From: Rapidithrix thailandica
GTDB lineage: Bacteria; Bacteroidota; Bacteroidia; Cytophagales; Flammeovirgaceae
Length of the DNA stretch: 64,000 bases
Direction: 5' to 3'
NCBI RefSeq assembly: GCF_039710355.1
Contig: NZ_JBDKWZ010000001.1
Coordinates: 881,999-945,998, forward strand
The notes below the pieces were generated by a model. That model was not told the origin of the DNA and searched no databases. It saw nothing but the letters and a program-made list of their open reading frames with translations. Numbering within the stretch: position 1 is the first letter of the stretch; every line of letters starts with the position of its first letter. The translations under genes and the position numbers were made by a program. This document shows positions 7,731-16,363 of this stretch, one piece after another.

Positions 7731-10700
7731 ATGGAAAAACAAAACAAAAAGGTTTACTGGAAGGGGGTTGAGCAGCTGACTAATGATCCGCATTTTGTTA
7801 AAAACGAAGAGAACGAATTTCCACAACATTTACCTATACAAGACGCTTACGGAGATAATTCTGGTGAAGGAACGAACCGTAGAGATTTCTTAAAATTAAT
7901 GGGCTTTAGTGTAGCTGCCGTATCCATGGCCGCTTGTGAAGCTCCCGTAAAAAAAGCAATCCCTTACTTAAATAAACCTGAAGAAGTAGATCCGGGGGTG
8001 CCGAACTACTACGCTTCTACTTATATGGAAGGTGGTGACTACTGTGCCGTATTGGTGAAAACCCGGGAAGGAAGGCCTATTAAAGTAGAAGGAAATAACT
8101 TCAGCTCCGTATCCTACGGAGGTACCAATGCCCGTGTGCAGGCTTCGGTGTTAGGTCTTTATGATATTGAAAAGACGAAAAACCCAAGCAAGCAAGGACA
8201 AAAAACGGATTGGGCTACTGCTGATAAAGAAATTAAAAGTGCTTTGGAAAAAGCTGCCGGAGCCGGTAGCGCTATCTATATAGTAAGTAATACCCTCTTG
8301 AGTCCGTCTACGAAAAAAGTAATTCGCGACTTTCAAGAGAAGTATCCCAGCGCCAAGTTGGTGATGTACGATCAGGAGTCACAATATGCCATTGCCAAGT
8401 CGCATAGCTTGCAATATGGTAAAGCGGTGGTTCCGTCTTATGATTTTGCAAAAGCAGATGTAGTGGTAAGTTTTGATGCGGACTTCCTGGGTAACTGGGT
8501 TTCTGATATCGAGTTTTCGAAACAATATGCTGACAACCGCAAAGTCAATAAGAATAAACGAGATATGAACAAGCATTTCCAGTTTGAGACAAGAATGTCA
8601 TTAACTGGAGCAAATGCGGATTATAGAACTGCTTTGAAACCTTCTCAGTTAGGTTTGGCAGTGGCGAAGTTGCACAATATCATCGCTAAGAAAACCGGTG
8701 GTGTAACTGTCAATGTCCCTAATGTAGAAGCGGCTAATATTGATATCGCAGCCAATGAATTGCTCAAAGCACAAGGAAAATCCTTAGTGGTTTCGGGCAT
8801 CAACGATGTATCGGTTCAAGCTTTGGTGAACAATATCAATGAAATGCTGGGCAACTACAATGCTACCGTTGATGTGAACGCTCCTTCTTACCAAAAGCAA
8901 GGAGATGATCTGGCGATGAAGCAGTTTGTAAATGACTTGGGTAAAGGCAGAGTAGGGGCAGTAATCTTTTACAATACCAACCCTGTCTATGACCATCCTT
9001 TAGGAAGTTCCATTAAAGAAAATATTAGCAAAGCGAAGATTTCCATAGCGACTAACGATCGCCTTAACGAAACCGCTTCTCTTTGTACTTATAACTGTCC
9101 TGACTCTCACTTCTTAGAGTCATGGAACGATGCCGAGCCTAAGCATGGTAAATTTAGCTTGGGACAACCTACCATCTCTACTATTTTTGACACTCGTCAA
9201 GTACAGGATTCTCTAATCACCTGGATGGGTGGAGAGAGCTCATTCCACGATTATCTGAAAAACTTCTGGAAAGAATCCATTTTTACCTTACAAAGCGAAG
9301 AAGCTGAGTTCGAGAAATTCTGGATCAAAGCATTGCACGATGGTATCTTTGAGCCAACCTTACCTGAAGGTTATCAAAGTGTTCATCAAAGTGCTGTTGT
9401 ACAAATAGAAGGAGAAGTGGAGAGCACTGGTTTTGCATATGACATTGCCTCGGTAGCCGGAGATATCAAAAAGAATTACAGTGCAGAAGGAAAGGGCACG
9501 GAATTAGTCTTGTATGCCAGCCCGGTTATGGGGGTGGGTACTCAAGCTAACAATCCGATTTTGCAAGAAACCCCTGAGCCTATTTCAAAAGTATGTTGGG
9601 GTAATTTTGTTTCTGTACCTCAGAAAATGGCTACGGAATTAGGCTTTACCAAATTCGAAACCAAGACCAGTGTTGCGAAGTTGACTGTAAATGGCAATGA
9701 AATTACCCTGCCGGTAATTGTACAGCCAGGGCAAGCCAACGGTACGGTTTCTATCAACTTCGGATACGGAAAAAATGAAAAACATGCGGGAAAAGTAGCA
9801 GCCCAAGCGGCTGGGGTGAATGCCTTCCAATTCGCATCATTGAGCGGAGATGTAGTGAGTTACAGTGTAGCGGATGTGAAAATTGAAGCTACCGGTGATA
9901 TGGAGGAAATCGCTCAAACCCAAACGCACAATACTTTCATGGGCAGGGAAACAATCATCCAAGAAACCACTTTGGCTGAGTACAAGAAAAACCCTGCTGC
10001 CGGAAGCTACAAACCGAAAATTTCCACTTATCAAGAGAAAGAAGATCCTAGTGATATTTCACTTTGGGATATTGATAACCAAGGATACAAACGTGGAGAA
10101 GCGCCTGAGCGCGCGGAAGGTATCTGGATGGATCGTTTAGGTCTGAAAGCCGATACTCACCACTACAACAATCACCACTGGGGTATGATGATCGACCTGA
10201 ATGCCTGTAATGGTTGTTCGGCTTGTATCGTTGCGTGTAACGTTGAAAATAACGTGCCTGTAGTCGGTAAGGAAGAAGTTGTGAAGCGCAGAGAGATGCA
10301 CTGGTTGCGTATCGACCGTTACTACAGCTCACCTAAAGGGGCTTCTTCTTACGAAGAGTTAGAGCAAGTGGCTGAAAATCCTGAGGTGGTATTCCAGCCG
10401 ATGATGTGCCAGCATTGTAATAATGCTCCTTGTGAAACCGTATGTCCGGTAGCGGCTACGACTCACAGTAGCGAAGGCTTGAACCAAATGACTTACAACC
10501 GTTGTGTGGGTACGAAATATTGTGCAAACAACTGCCCGTACAAAGTAAGACGTTTCAACTGGTTTAAGTACCACACCAATGACGAATTCGATTACTACAT
10601 GAACAATGACCTGGGTAAAATGGTCTTGAACCCGGATGTGACGGTGAGATCCAGAGGGGTTATGGAAAAATGTTCTATGTGTGTACAACGAATCCAGACC

Positions 10701-10946
10701 GGTAAATTAAAAGCCAAACGCGAAGGAAGATTGGTAAACGATGGCGATGTGAGTACGGCCTGTGCCAGTGCTTGTCCATCAAATGCAATTACTTTTGGGG
10801 ATTTGAACGACCAAAAGAGTGGAATCCGTACGGCTATGGAGTCTGAATTAGAAGAACGGGCTTACAATGTGTTGCAAGAGCTTGCAGTAAACCCGAACAT
10901 CTGGTACTTGACCAAAGTCAGAAACAACGAAGAGTCAGTATCTTAA
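7731..10946 (+). CDS. actB: Alternative complex III subunit ActB (molybdopterin-like fold plus FeS domain)
   Basis: A 1071-residue periplasmic iron-sulfur subunit. A twin-arginine signal (TNRRDFLKL, R50-R51) ends in a lipobox-like SMAAC with Cys69, so it is probably a Tat-exported lipoprotein. Residues about 80-760 resemble a molybdopterin oxidoreductase large subunit; this domain has no cofactor in characterised ACIII. The C-terminal part carries ferredoxin-type Cys clusters at C826/829/832/836, C893/896/901/905 and CVGTKYCANNCPY from 925, then CSMC and CASACPSNA, enough for [4Fe-4S] and [3Fe-4S] centres. It is the ActB1+ActB2 fusion type. It moves electrons from the quinol site towards ActA or ActE. 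Its neighbours actA and actC confirm the assignment. Confidence 0.95.
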   Translation: MEKQNKKVYWKGVEQLTNDPHFVKNEENEFPQHLPIQDAYGDNSGEGTNRRDFLKLMGFSVAAVSMAACEAPVKKAIPYLNKPEEVDPGVPNYYASTYMEGGDYCAVLVKTREGRPIKVEGNNFSSVSYGGTNARVQASVLGLYDIEKTKNPSKQGQKTDWATADKEIKSALEKAAGAGSAIYIVSNTLLSPSTKKVIRDFQEKYPSAKLVMYDQESQYAIAKSHSLQYGKAVVPSYDFAKADVVVSFDADFLGNWVSDIEFSKQYADNRKVNKNKRDMNKHFQFETRMSLTGANADYRTALKPSQLGLAVAKLHNIIAKKTGGVTVNVPNVEAANIDIAANELLKAQGKSLVVSGINDVSVQALVNNINEMLGNYNATVDVNAPSYQKQGDDLAMKQFVNDLGKGRVGAVIFYNTNPVYDHPLGSSIKENISKAKISIATNDRLNETASLCTYNCPDSHFLESWNDAEPKHGKFSLGQPTISTIFDTRQVQDSLITWMGGESSFHDYLKNFWKESIFTLQSEEAEFEKFWIKALHDGIFEPTLPEGYQSVHQSAVVQIEGEVESTGFAYDIASVAGDIKKNYSAEGKGTELVLYASPVMGVGTQANNPILQETPEPISKVCWGNFVSVPQKMATELGFTKFETKTSVAKLTVNGNEITLPVIVQPGQANGTVSINFGYGKNEKHAGKVAAQAAGVNAFQFASLSGDVVSYSVADVKIEATGDMEEIAQTQTHNTFMGRETIIQETTLAEYKKNPAAGSYKPKISTYQEKEDPSDISLWDIDNQGYKRGEAPERAEGIWMDRLGLKADTHHYNNHHWGMMIDLNACNGCSACIVACNVENNVPVVGKEEVVKRREMHWLRIDRYYSSPKGASSYEELEQVAENPEVVFQPMMCQHCNNAPCETVCPVAATTHSSEGLNQMTYNRCVGTKYCANNCPYKVRRFNWFKYHTNDEFDYYMNNDLGKMVLNPDVTVRSRGVMEKCSMCVQRIQTGKLKAKREGRLVNDGDVSTACASACPSNAITFGDLNDQKSGIRTAMESELEERAYNVLQELAVNPNIWYLTKVRNNEESVS

Positions 10947-11008
10947 TTCAGACGTTAAAATACGCTATCAAAATAATCATCTATTAAACAGATATACCGA
11001 AATAGATT

Positions 11009-12442
11009 ATGCAAATAGTTTCAGAAGTGCGAGAGCCTTTGGTAACGGGAGGCAAGACGATCAAAGATGTTACCGAAGATATCAGTAGGCACGTGGAGAA
11101 CGCTCCCACTAAGTCGTGGTTTGTGGCCTTCTTCATCTCCCTGGTGGTGCTATTTACCGGAGGGTATTTCTTAGGCGATATGCTGTGGAATGGGATTGGT
11201 AGATGGGGTTTGAACCGAACGGTACAATGGGCTTGGGATATTACCAACTTCGTATGGTGGGTAGGTATTGGTCACGCAGGTACCCTGATTTCCGCCATTT
11301 TGTTATTGTTCCGTCAAAAGTGGAGAACTTCCATTAACCGGGCTGCAGAGGCAATGACCATCTTTGCCGTAATTTGTGCCGCCATCTGGCCGGTCGTTCA
11401 CATGGGACGCCCTTGGGTAGGAGCTTACTGGGCACTGCCTTTACCAAACACCTTCGGCTCCTTGTGGGTAAACTTCAACTCCCCGCTCCTTTGGGACGTA
11501 TTTGCAATCAGTACTTATTTCTCGGTCTCTTTGTTGTTCTGGTTCATTGGCCTGGTACCTGATTTTGCCACTATCCGTGACCGTGCCACTACTAAAGGAT
11601 CTCGTTTGGTTTACGGTATGTTAAGCCTTGGGTTCAACGGATCGGCCAAAACCTGGATGCACTACGAATCGGTTTCTTTGATTCTGGCGGGACTTTCAAC
11701 GCCTCTGGTACTTTCTGTTCACACCATCGTATCTTTTGACTTTGCAACGTCAGTAATTCCCGGGTGGCACACCACCATTTTCCCTCCTTACTTCGTTGCC
11801 GGTGCGATTTTCTCAGGATTTGCCATGGTATTGACCTTGATGTTGATCACCCGCCACGTGTATAAATTAAAAGATTATATCACAATGGAACACATCGAAA
11901 TGATGAACGTCATCATTTTGGTTACAGGCTCCATTGTGGGTATTGCTTATATTACTGAGTTTGTGATTGCTTGGTACTCGCAAGTCCCTTACGAGCAATA
12001 TGCTTTCGTCAACCGTATGACCGGACCTTACTGGTGGGCATACTGGTCAATGATGACGTGTAATGTGATTTCACCTCAGTTATTCTACTTTAAGAAAATC
12101 AGAACCAGTATCACCATGACTTTCTTCCTTTCGGTAGTGGTGAATATCGGAATGTGGTTTGAGCGATTTGTAATTATCGTTACTTCCCTGCACAGAGATT
12201 TCTTACCTTCCAGCTGGGCATATTTCACTCCTTCTGTATACGATATCATGTGTTATGTGTTCACTTTCGGCTTATTCTTTACTTTATTCTTCTTGTTTGC
12301 CAAGTTCTTCCCTGTGATTAACATGGCGGAGGTGAAGGCCATTCTGAAAGAATCCAGCTCTAAAGTATACCGGGGACGGGATACCATTAGCAACGATTTA
12401 GTACCTGAGGAAGACAGAGTACGTGAACACGAAATAGCTTAA
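11009..12442 (+). CDS. actC: Alternative complex III subunit ActC (NrfD/PsrC family)
   Basis: A 477-residue polytopic membrane protein with about ten hydrophobic helices, of the NrfD/PsrC quinol-binding family. It pairs with the FeS subunit ActB and most likely forms the main menaquinol oxidation site. FVWWVGIGHAGTLISAILLL near residue 80 and the helix with GTLI/His are typical of the family. The soluble N-terminal 45 residues precede the first helix, and a charged C-terminal tail follows. It is spaced 62 bp after actB and 27 bp before actD. Confidence 0.94.
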   Translation: MQIVSEVREPLVTGGKTIKDVTEDISRHVENAPTKSWFVAFFISLVVLFTGGYFLGDMLWNGIGRWGLNRTVQWAWDITNFVWWVGIGHAGTLISAILLLFRQKWRTSINRAAEAMTIFAVICAAIWPVVHMGRPWVGAYWALPLPNTFGSLWVNFNSPLLWDVFAISTYFSVSLLFWFIGLVPDFATIRDRATTKGSRLVYGMLSLGFNGSAKTWMHYESVSLILAGLSTPLVLSVHTIVSFDFATSVIPGWHTTIFPPYFVAGAIFSGFAMVLTLMLITRHVYKLKDYITMEHIEMMNVIILVTGSIVGIAYITEFVIAWYSQVPYEQYAFVNRMTGPYWWAYWSMMTCNVISPQLFYFKKIRTSITMTFFLSVVVNIGMWFERFVIIVTSLHRDFLPSSWAYFTPSVYDIMCYVFTFGLFFTLFFLFAKFFPVINMAEVKAILKESSSKVYRGRDTISNDLVPEEDRVREHEIA

Positions 12443-12469
12443 ACGACAAAACGGAGAACTTAAATTCTT

Positions 12470-13081
12470 ATGGAAAAGAATAAACACTTTACAGTAGGTA
12501 TTTTTGACGACCAGGATGTCTTATTAAAGGCGGTAAGGGAAGTGCGTAATCGAGGAGTGAAAATTGACGAAGTTTATTCTCCTTTTCCGGTGCACGGACT
12601 GGAACATGCCTTGGGGTATGCCCGTTCAAAAATGCCCATAGCCGCTTTCTTTTTCGGCCTTACCGGCACCATCCTGGCCATTTTGATGCAATCCTTGATG
12701 ATGGGAGTGGATTGGCCGATGATTATTGGAGGTAAACCTTTTATCGCAATTCCGGATTTTGTGCCTATTACTTTTGAGTTGACCGTATTGTTGTCAGCTT
12801 TCGGAATGTCTTTTACCTTCTTTTTTATCAGTGATTTGAAGCCGCATAAAGTGCCGAAAATCTTTGACCGCAGAAGTACGGACGATAAACACGTGATGAC
12901 CATTGACTTGGCGGCTAACCGGATGGGAGAAGAGCAAATCAATGCTGTGTTGAAAGAGGTAGAGGCAGAAGAAGTTTACAGAAAAGACTTTACCGATGAA
13001 GAAAACGAAGGCTCTTTCATCAAATACGTGGTAGATCTGTTTACGAATGGTGTCACTAGTTCAAGTAGAAAACTCAGCTAA
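12470..13081 (+). CDS. actD: Alternative complex III subunit ActD (DUF3341)
   Basis: A 203-residue subunit with a cytoplasmic ferredoxin-like N-terminal domain (HFTVGIFDDQDVLLKAV at 6-22, then a predicted helix and strand). Two membrane helices follow near 56-78 and 100-122, and a soluble C-terminal tail ends the protein. This DUF3341 layout is that of ActD, a structural subunit without redox cofactors. It sits between actC and actE with short gaps (27 and 18 bp), as in other act operons. Confidence 0.92.
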   Translation: MEKNKHFTVGIFDDQDVLLKAVREVRNRGVKIDEVYSPFPVHGLEHALGYARSKMPIAAFFFGLTGTILAILMQSLMMGVDWPMIIGGKPFIAIPDFVPITFELTVLLSAFGMSFTFFFISDLKPHKVPKIFDRRSTDDKHVMTIDLAANRMGEEQINAVLKEVEAEEVYRKDFTDEENEGSFIKYVVDLFTNGVTSSSRKLS

Positions 13082-13099
13082 TAAAAAATTAAATATACG

Positions 13100-13768
13100 A
13101 TGTTAAGAGCGCTCTATATTTTTACGATTGGATTTATAGGATTGGCATTATGGGGCTGTAAGGCGGATAAAAATTATCCCGGTGTGGAATATGCCCCGAA
13201 TATGTACCATTCGGTTCCTTACGAGCCTTTGAGCCAGATTACCCACGAGGAATTTCCGGAGGGGGTCATAGGAAGCCGCTTCTATATTGCAAATTCTACC
13301 CCTTATAACGACTACAATGGCAAAAAGCCGATGAACGTCTTAAAACCGGTAGAAGGGACCGTTCCCCGGCAAAACTTTTCCTCTGTCACGAAAAATAATG
13401 TCAATACATTGGATCAACCGATCTTGTATTATGACTTACACAAAGACAGCGTGGATTTGGCCGGCCGTATCTTGAAAAACCCCGTACCGAAAACAGACGA
13501 GATGGTAGCGGAAGGGAAAGACCTTTACCTTTCGTACTGCTCTCACTGCCACGGTGAAAGCGGAGACGGTAAAGGAAAAGTAGGAGATGTTTACAAAGGG
13601 GTGCCTAACTATGCTACAGGCCGATACAAAACCCTGACGGAAGGATATGTCTTTCACGTGATTACCCATGGTAAAGGGCGTATGTGGCCTCACAAGTCCC
13701 AGTTGAACCCTGAGGAGCGTTGGAAGGTCGTACATTATGTACAGAAGTTACAAAAAGGGGAAAATTAA
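13100..13768 (+). CDS. actE: Alternative complex III subunit ActE, monoheme cytochrome c lipoprotein
   Basis: A 222-residue protein with a lipoprotein signal peptide ending in ALWGC (Cys20). The C-terminal half is a class I cytochrome c with CSHCH and GESGDGKGKVGD, and a distal Met ligand is likely in GKGRMWPHKSQ. It is anchored to the outer face of the inner membrane and carries electrons from the complex to the terminal oxidase. The N-terminal half (about residues 20-125) is the extended region seen in Bacteroidota ActE proteins and has no heme motif. Confidence 0.93.
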   Translation: MLRALYIFTIGFIGLALWGCKADKNYPGVEYAPNMYHSVPYEPLSQITHEEFPEGVIGSRFYIANSTPYNDYNGKKPMNVLKPVEGTVPRQNFSSVTKNNVNTLDQPILYYDLHKDSVDLAGRILKNPVPKTDEMVAEGKDLYLSYCSHCHGESGDGKGKVGDVYKGVPNYATGRYKTLTEGYVFHVITHGKGRMWPHKSQLNPEERWKVVHYVQKLQKGEN

Positions 13769-13816
13769 TCTTTAGGATCAGTCAAGCAGTCATTGCAGAT
13801 ATAAAATAGCTTTACA

Positions 13817-15139
13817 ATGAGTCACGAGATCAAAAACGTTGAGGAGTATTTTCAAATCTCTCCCAAGTTGAAGAAAAACCTGGCGATCATTTTGGGAATC
13901 GGATTGGTGTTATTTGTGATCGGTTTGTTCCAGGTGTCCAGTTCAGGAGGCGAACACCATGGCGATCATCACGGTGAATTGATAAATGCGGCTTCCACCG
14001 CTTCTGTTCAAGGGGCCGCAGCCGTAGAGGCTGAAGGACACGGCTTCCACTGGATACAACGCTTGTATGCCAACTTATGGATTAACAATATCTACTTTAT
14101 CGGAATTGCCATCATTGGCGTATTCTTCTTCGCGATCCAGTATATTGCCAATGCAGGTTGGTCAGTCGTTTTATTACGTATTATGTCTGCATTGAGTACT
14201 TTTTTGCCCATTGCGGCTGTCTTGATGATTGTGACTTTCTTTTTTGCAAATCACGATTTGTTCCACTGGACTCACGAGGGGATTGCTGACCCGGCTTCTG
14301 ATAACTACGATGCCATCATTGCCGGGAAAGTAGGCTTTTTGAACTTACCGTTCTATTGGTCTCGTTTAATCATTTTCTTAGGCGTATGGATCTTGTTTGC
14401 TTGGATGTTAAGAAAGCAATCCGGAAAAGAAGAATCCATTGGCGGAGTGAAATTGTACAAAAACACGACAAAGCTTTCGGGGGCCTTCCTGATTTTCTTT
14501 GGAATTTCTTCTTCCGTAGCTGCTTGGGATTGGATCATGTCTATTGATACACACTGGTACAGTACCATGTTCGGTTGGTATGTGTTTGCCAGTTGGTTCG
14601 TTTCCGGCTTAGCCGCGATTACTTTGATCGCTGTATTGTTGAAGGATGCAGGGTTTATGAAAGTCTTGAACGAAAATCACTTACACGATATGGGTAAGTT
14701 TGTATTCGGATTTAGCATTTTCTGGACATACATCTGGTTCTCTCAGTTCTTGTTGATTTACTATGCCAACATTCCTGAAGAGACCGTCTATTTCTGGGAA
14801 AGGTTGAACAGTGACTACTACTCCAAATTTATCTTTATCAACTTGTTCCTGAATTTCTTCTTCCCATTCCTGGGCTTAATGACCAGAGATGCCAAGAGAA
14901 AAATTATATTATTGAAAATTGTCTGTGTAATCGTACTGATCGGGCACTGGCTGGATTTCTACCTGATGGTAACGCCGGGTACCTTAAAAGGCCACGGAAA
15001 CTTTGGCTTCCTGGAAATTGGGTTAACCATGATTTACTTGGCCGTATTTGCCTTTGTAGTGGCTAATGCACTGACCAAGTTGCCTTTGATACCTAAAAAA
15101 CACCCAATGTTGGAGGAAAGTCTGCATCATCACACCTGA
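13817..15139 (+). CDS. actF: Alternative complex III subunit ActF
   Basis: A 440-residue membrane protein with about ten helices, related in fold to ActC but lacking its ligand residues. It begins with a short cytoplasmic segment, one helix near 24-42, and a His-rich loop (EHHGDHHGE). It is the second membrane module of ACIII and may take part in proton movement, although that function is not settled. A 163-bp gap with strong hairpins separates it from coxB, the only long gap within the operon. Confidence 0.93.
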   Translation: MSHEIKNVEEYFQISPKLKKNLAIILGIGLVLFVIGLFQVSSSGGEHHGDHHGELINAASTASVQGAAAVEAEGHGFHWIQRLYANLWINNIYFIGIAIIGVFFFAIQYIANAGWSVVLLRIMSALSTFLPIAAVLMIVTFFFANHDLFHWTHEGIADPASDNYDAIIAGKVGFLNLPFYWSRLIIFLGVWILFAWMLRKQSGKEESIGGVKLYKNTTKLSGAFLIFFGISSSVAAWDWIMSIDTHWYSTMFGWYVFASWFVSGLAAITLIAVLLKDAGFMKVLNENHLHDMGKFVFGFSIFWTYIWFSQFLLIYYANIPEETVYFWERLNSDYYSKFIFINLFLNFFFPFLGLMTRDAKRKIILLKIVCVIVLIGHWLDFYLMVTPGTLKGHGNFGFLEIGLTMIYLAVFAFVVANALTKLPLIPKKHPMLEESLHHHT

Positions 15140-15203
15140 TCCTGCAGATTTATAAACTCCAAACAGTATCTTTACACAAATAGATATATCAAAAAACGGA
15201 TAA

Positions 15204-15257
15204 TGTACAGATCGGAGGAAACCGCATCTGTACATCGTCCCTCCGGATGGGATTTTT
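15204..15257 (+). promoter_or_regulatory. Possible attenuator or processing hairpins between actF and coxB
   Basis: TGTACAGAT (15204-15212) and ATCTGTACA (15226-15234) form a perfect 9-bp stem. The loop bases CGGAGG (15213-15218) can pair instead with CCTCCG (15240-15245). A short TCCC/GGGA hairpin followed by TTTTT ends near 15256. The three pairings are mutually exclusive in part. They could adjust the amount of coxBA message relative to act, or mark an RNA cleavage site. No experiment supports either role yet. Confidence 0.45.
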
Positions 15258-15302
15258 GAGACAACTGTTGTACTACCGGAATGAATTAATCTAAATCTGA
15301 AT

Positions 15303-16331
15303 ATGACTACCGCTCTATTTTTATTAGGAGGATTTTTACTTTTAGCCGTTTTTGTCCTGGTCTACAGGATAATTGTACTGGTGAGTATTGCGAAAGGAGA
15401 TTCTGAAAAGAAGGCCTCTACCAGTAATAAAATTAACGCCTTGCTGTTCCCTGTATCGTTTGTAGGGATGTTCGGCTTGATTTTCTGGTATTCGGGAATT
15501 GCCAAAGAAGATTTGCTTCCGGAAGCTTCTTCCCTACATGGTGTGAAAACAGACGAACTGTTTTGGATCACCATAGCTGTAATTATGGTTGCCTTTTTTG
15601 CGACCCACTTATTATTATTCTTTTTTCCGTATAAGTATCAATACAAAGAAGGAAGAAAGGCTTTGTTTTTTCCTGAAAATGATAAACTTGAGCTGGTCTG
15701 GACAGTTATTCCTGCCCTTGTAATGACCGTCTTGGTGTTTTCGGGATGGAGAGTGTGGTCAGATATTACGTCTCCGGCTCCTGATGAAGCCGTGGAAATT
15801 GAGGTAATGGGAAAACAATTTAACTGGCAATTACGCTATGGAGGAAAAGACGGAAAAGTAGGCCGTCACGATTTCTTGAAAATCGATGCGACCAACTCCA
15901 TGGGAGTCGACTTTACCGATCCGAAATCCTTAGATGATTTTATCCCCGGTAAATTAATCTTGCCTAAAGGACGCCCTGTTAACTTGAAAATCCGCTCCAG
16001 AGATGTGATTCATAGTGTGTTCTTACCTCATTTTCGTGTGAAAATGGATGCGGTACCAGGAATGCAAACCAACTTCTGCTTTACGCCAACCAAAACCACC
16101 GAAGAAATGCGGGTAGAAACCAACAACCCGAATTTCAACTATGAGATGGCTTGTACGGAAATTTGTGGAAGTAGCCACTTTGCAATGAAACTGGCTGTGG
16201 AAGTACTCGAACCGGAAGAGTTTGACAAATGGTACAGCGAGCAAGAGCCTTGGGCTTCTAAAAACCCTGATGTACTTGCCAAAGCCTTGGGGCAACCTGA
16301 AGAACTTGCACAAGTTGAAGAGAAGAAATAA
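15303..16331 (+). CDS. coxB: Cytochrome c oxidase subunit II
   Basis: A 342-residue subunit holding the dinuclear CuA centre. Four hydrophobic helices lie near 3-25, 45-62, 83-105 and 125-145; the first two are an N-terminal extension over the usual two. The cupredoxin domain has the full ligand set: His in SVFLPHFRVKMDA, then CTEICGSSHFAM with Cys, Glu, Cys, His and Met. No C-terminal cytochrome c domain is fused, so it is not the caa3 type, and electrons must come from a separate cytochrome such as ActE or the ActA monoheme domain. coxA follows 32 bp later. Confidence 0.95.
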   Translation: MTTALFLLGGFLLLAVFVLVYRIIVLVSIAKGDSEKKASTSNKINALLFPVSFVGMFGLIFWYSGIAKEDLLPEASSLHGVKTDELFWITIAVIMVAFFATHLLLFFFPYKYQYKEGRKALFFPENDKLELVWTVIPALVMTVLVFSGWRVWSDITSPAPDEAVEIEVMGKQFNWQLRYGGKDGKVGRHDFLKIDATNSMGVDFTDPKSLDDFIPGKLILPKGRPVNLKIRSRDVIHSVFLPHFRVKMDAVPGMQTNFCFTPTKTTEEMRVETNNPNFNYEMACTEICGSSHFAMKLAVEVLEPEEFDKWYSEQEPWASKNPDVLAKALGQPEELAQVEEKK

Positions 16332-16363
16332 AGTAATAGTATAAATATTTTAAATATAGGCAT

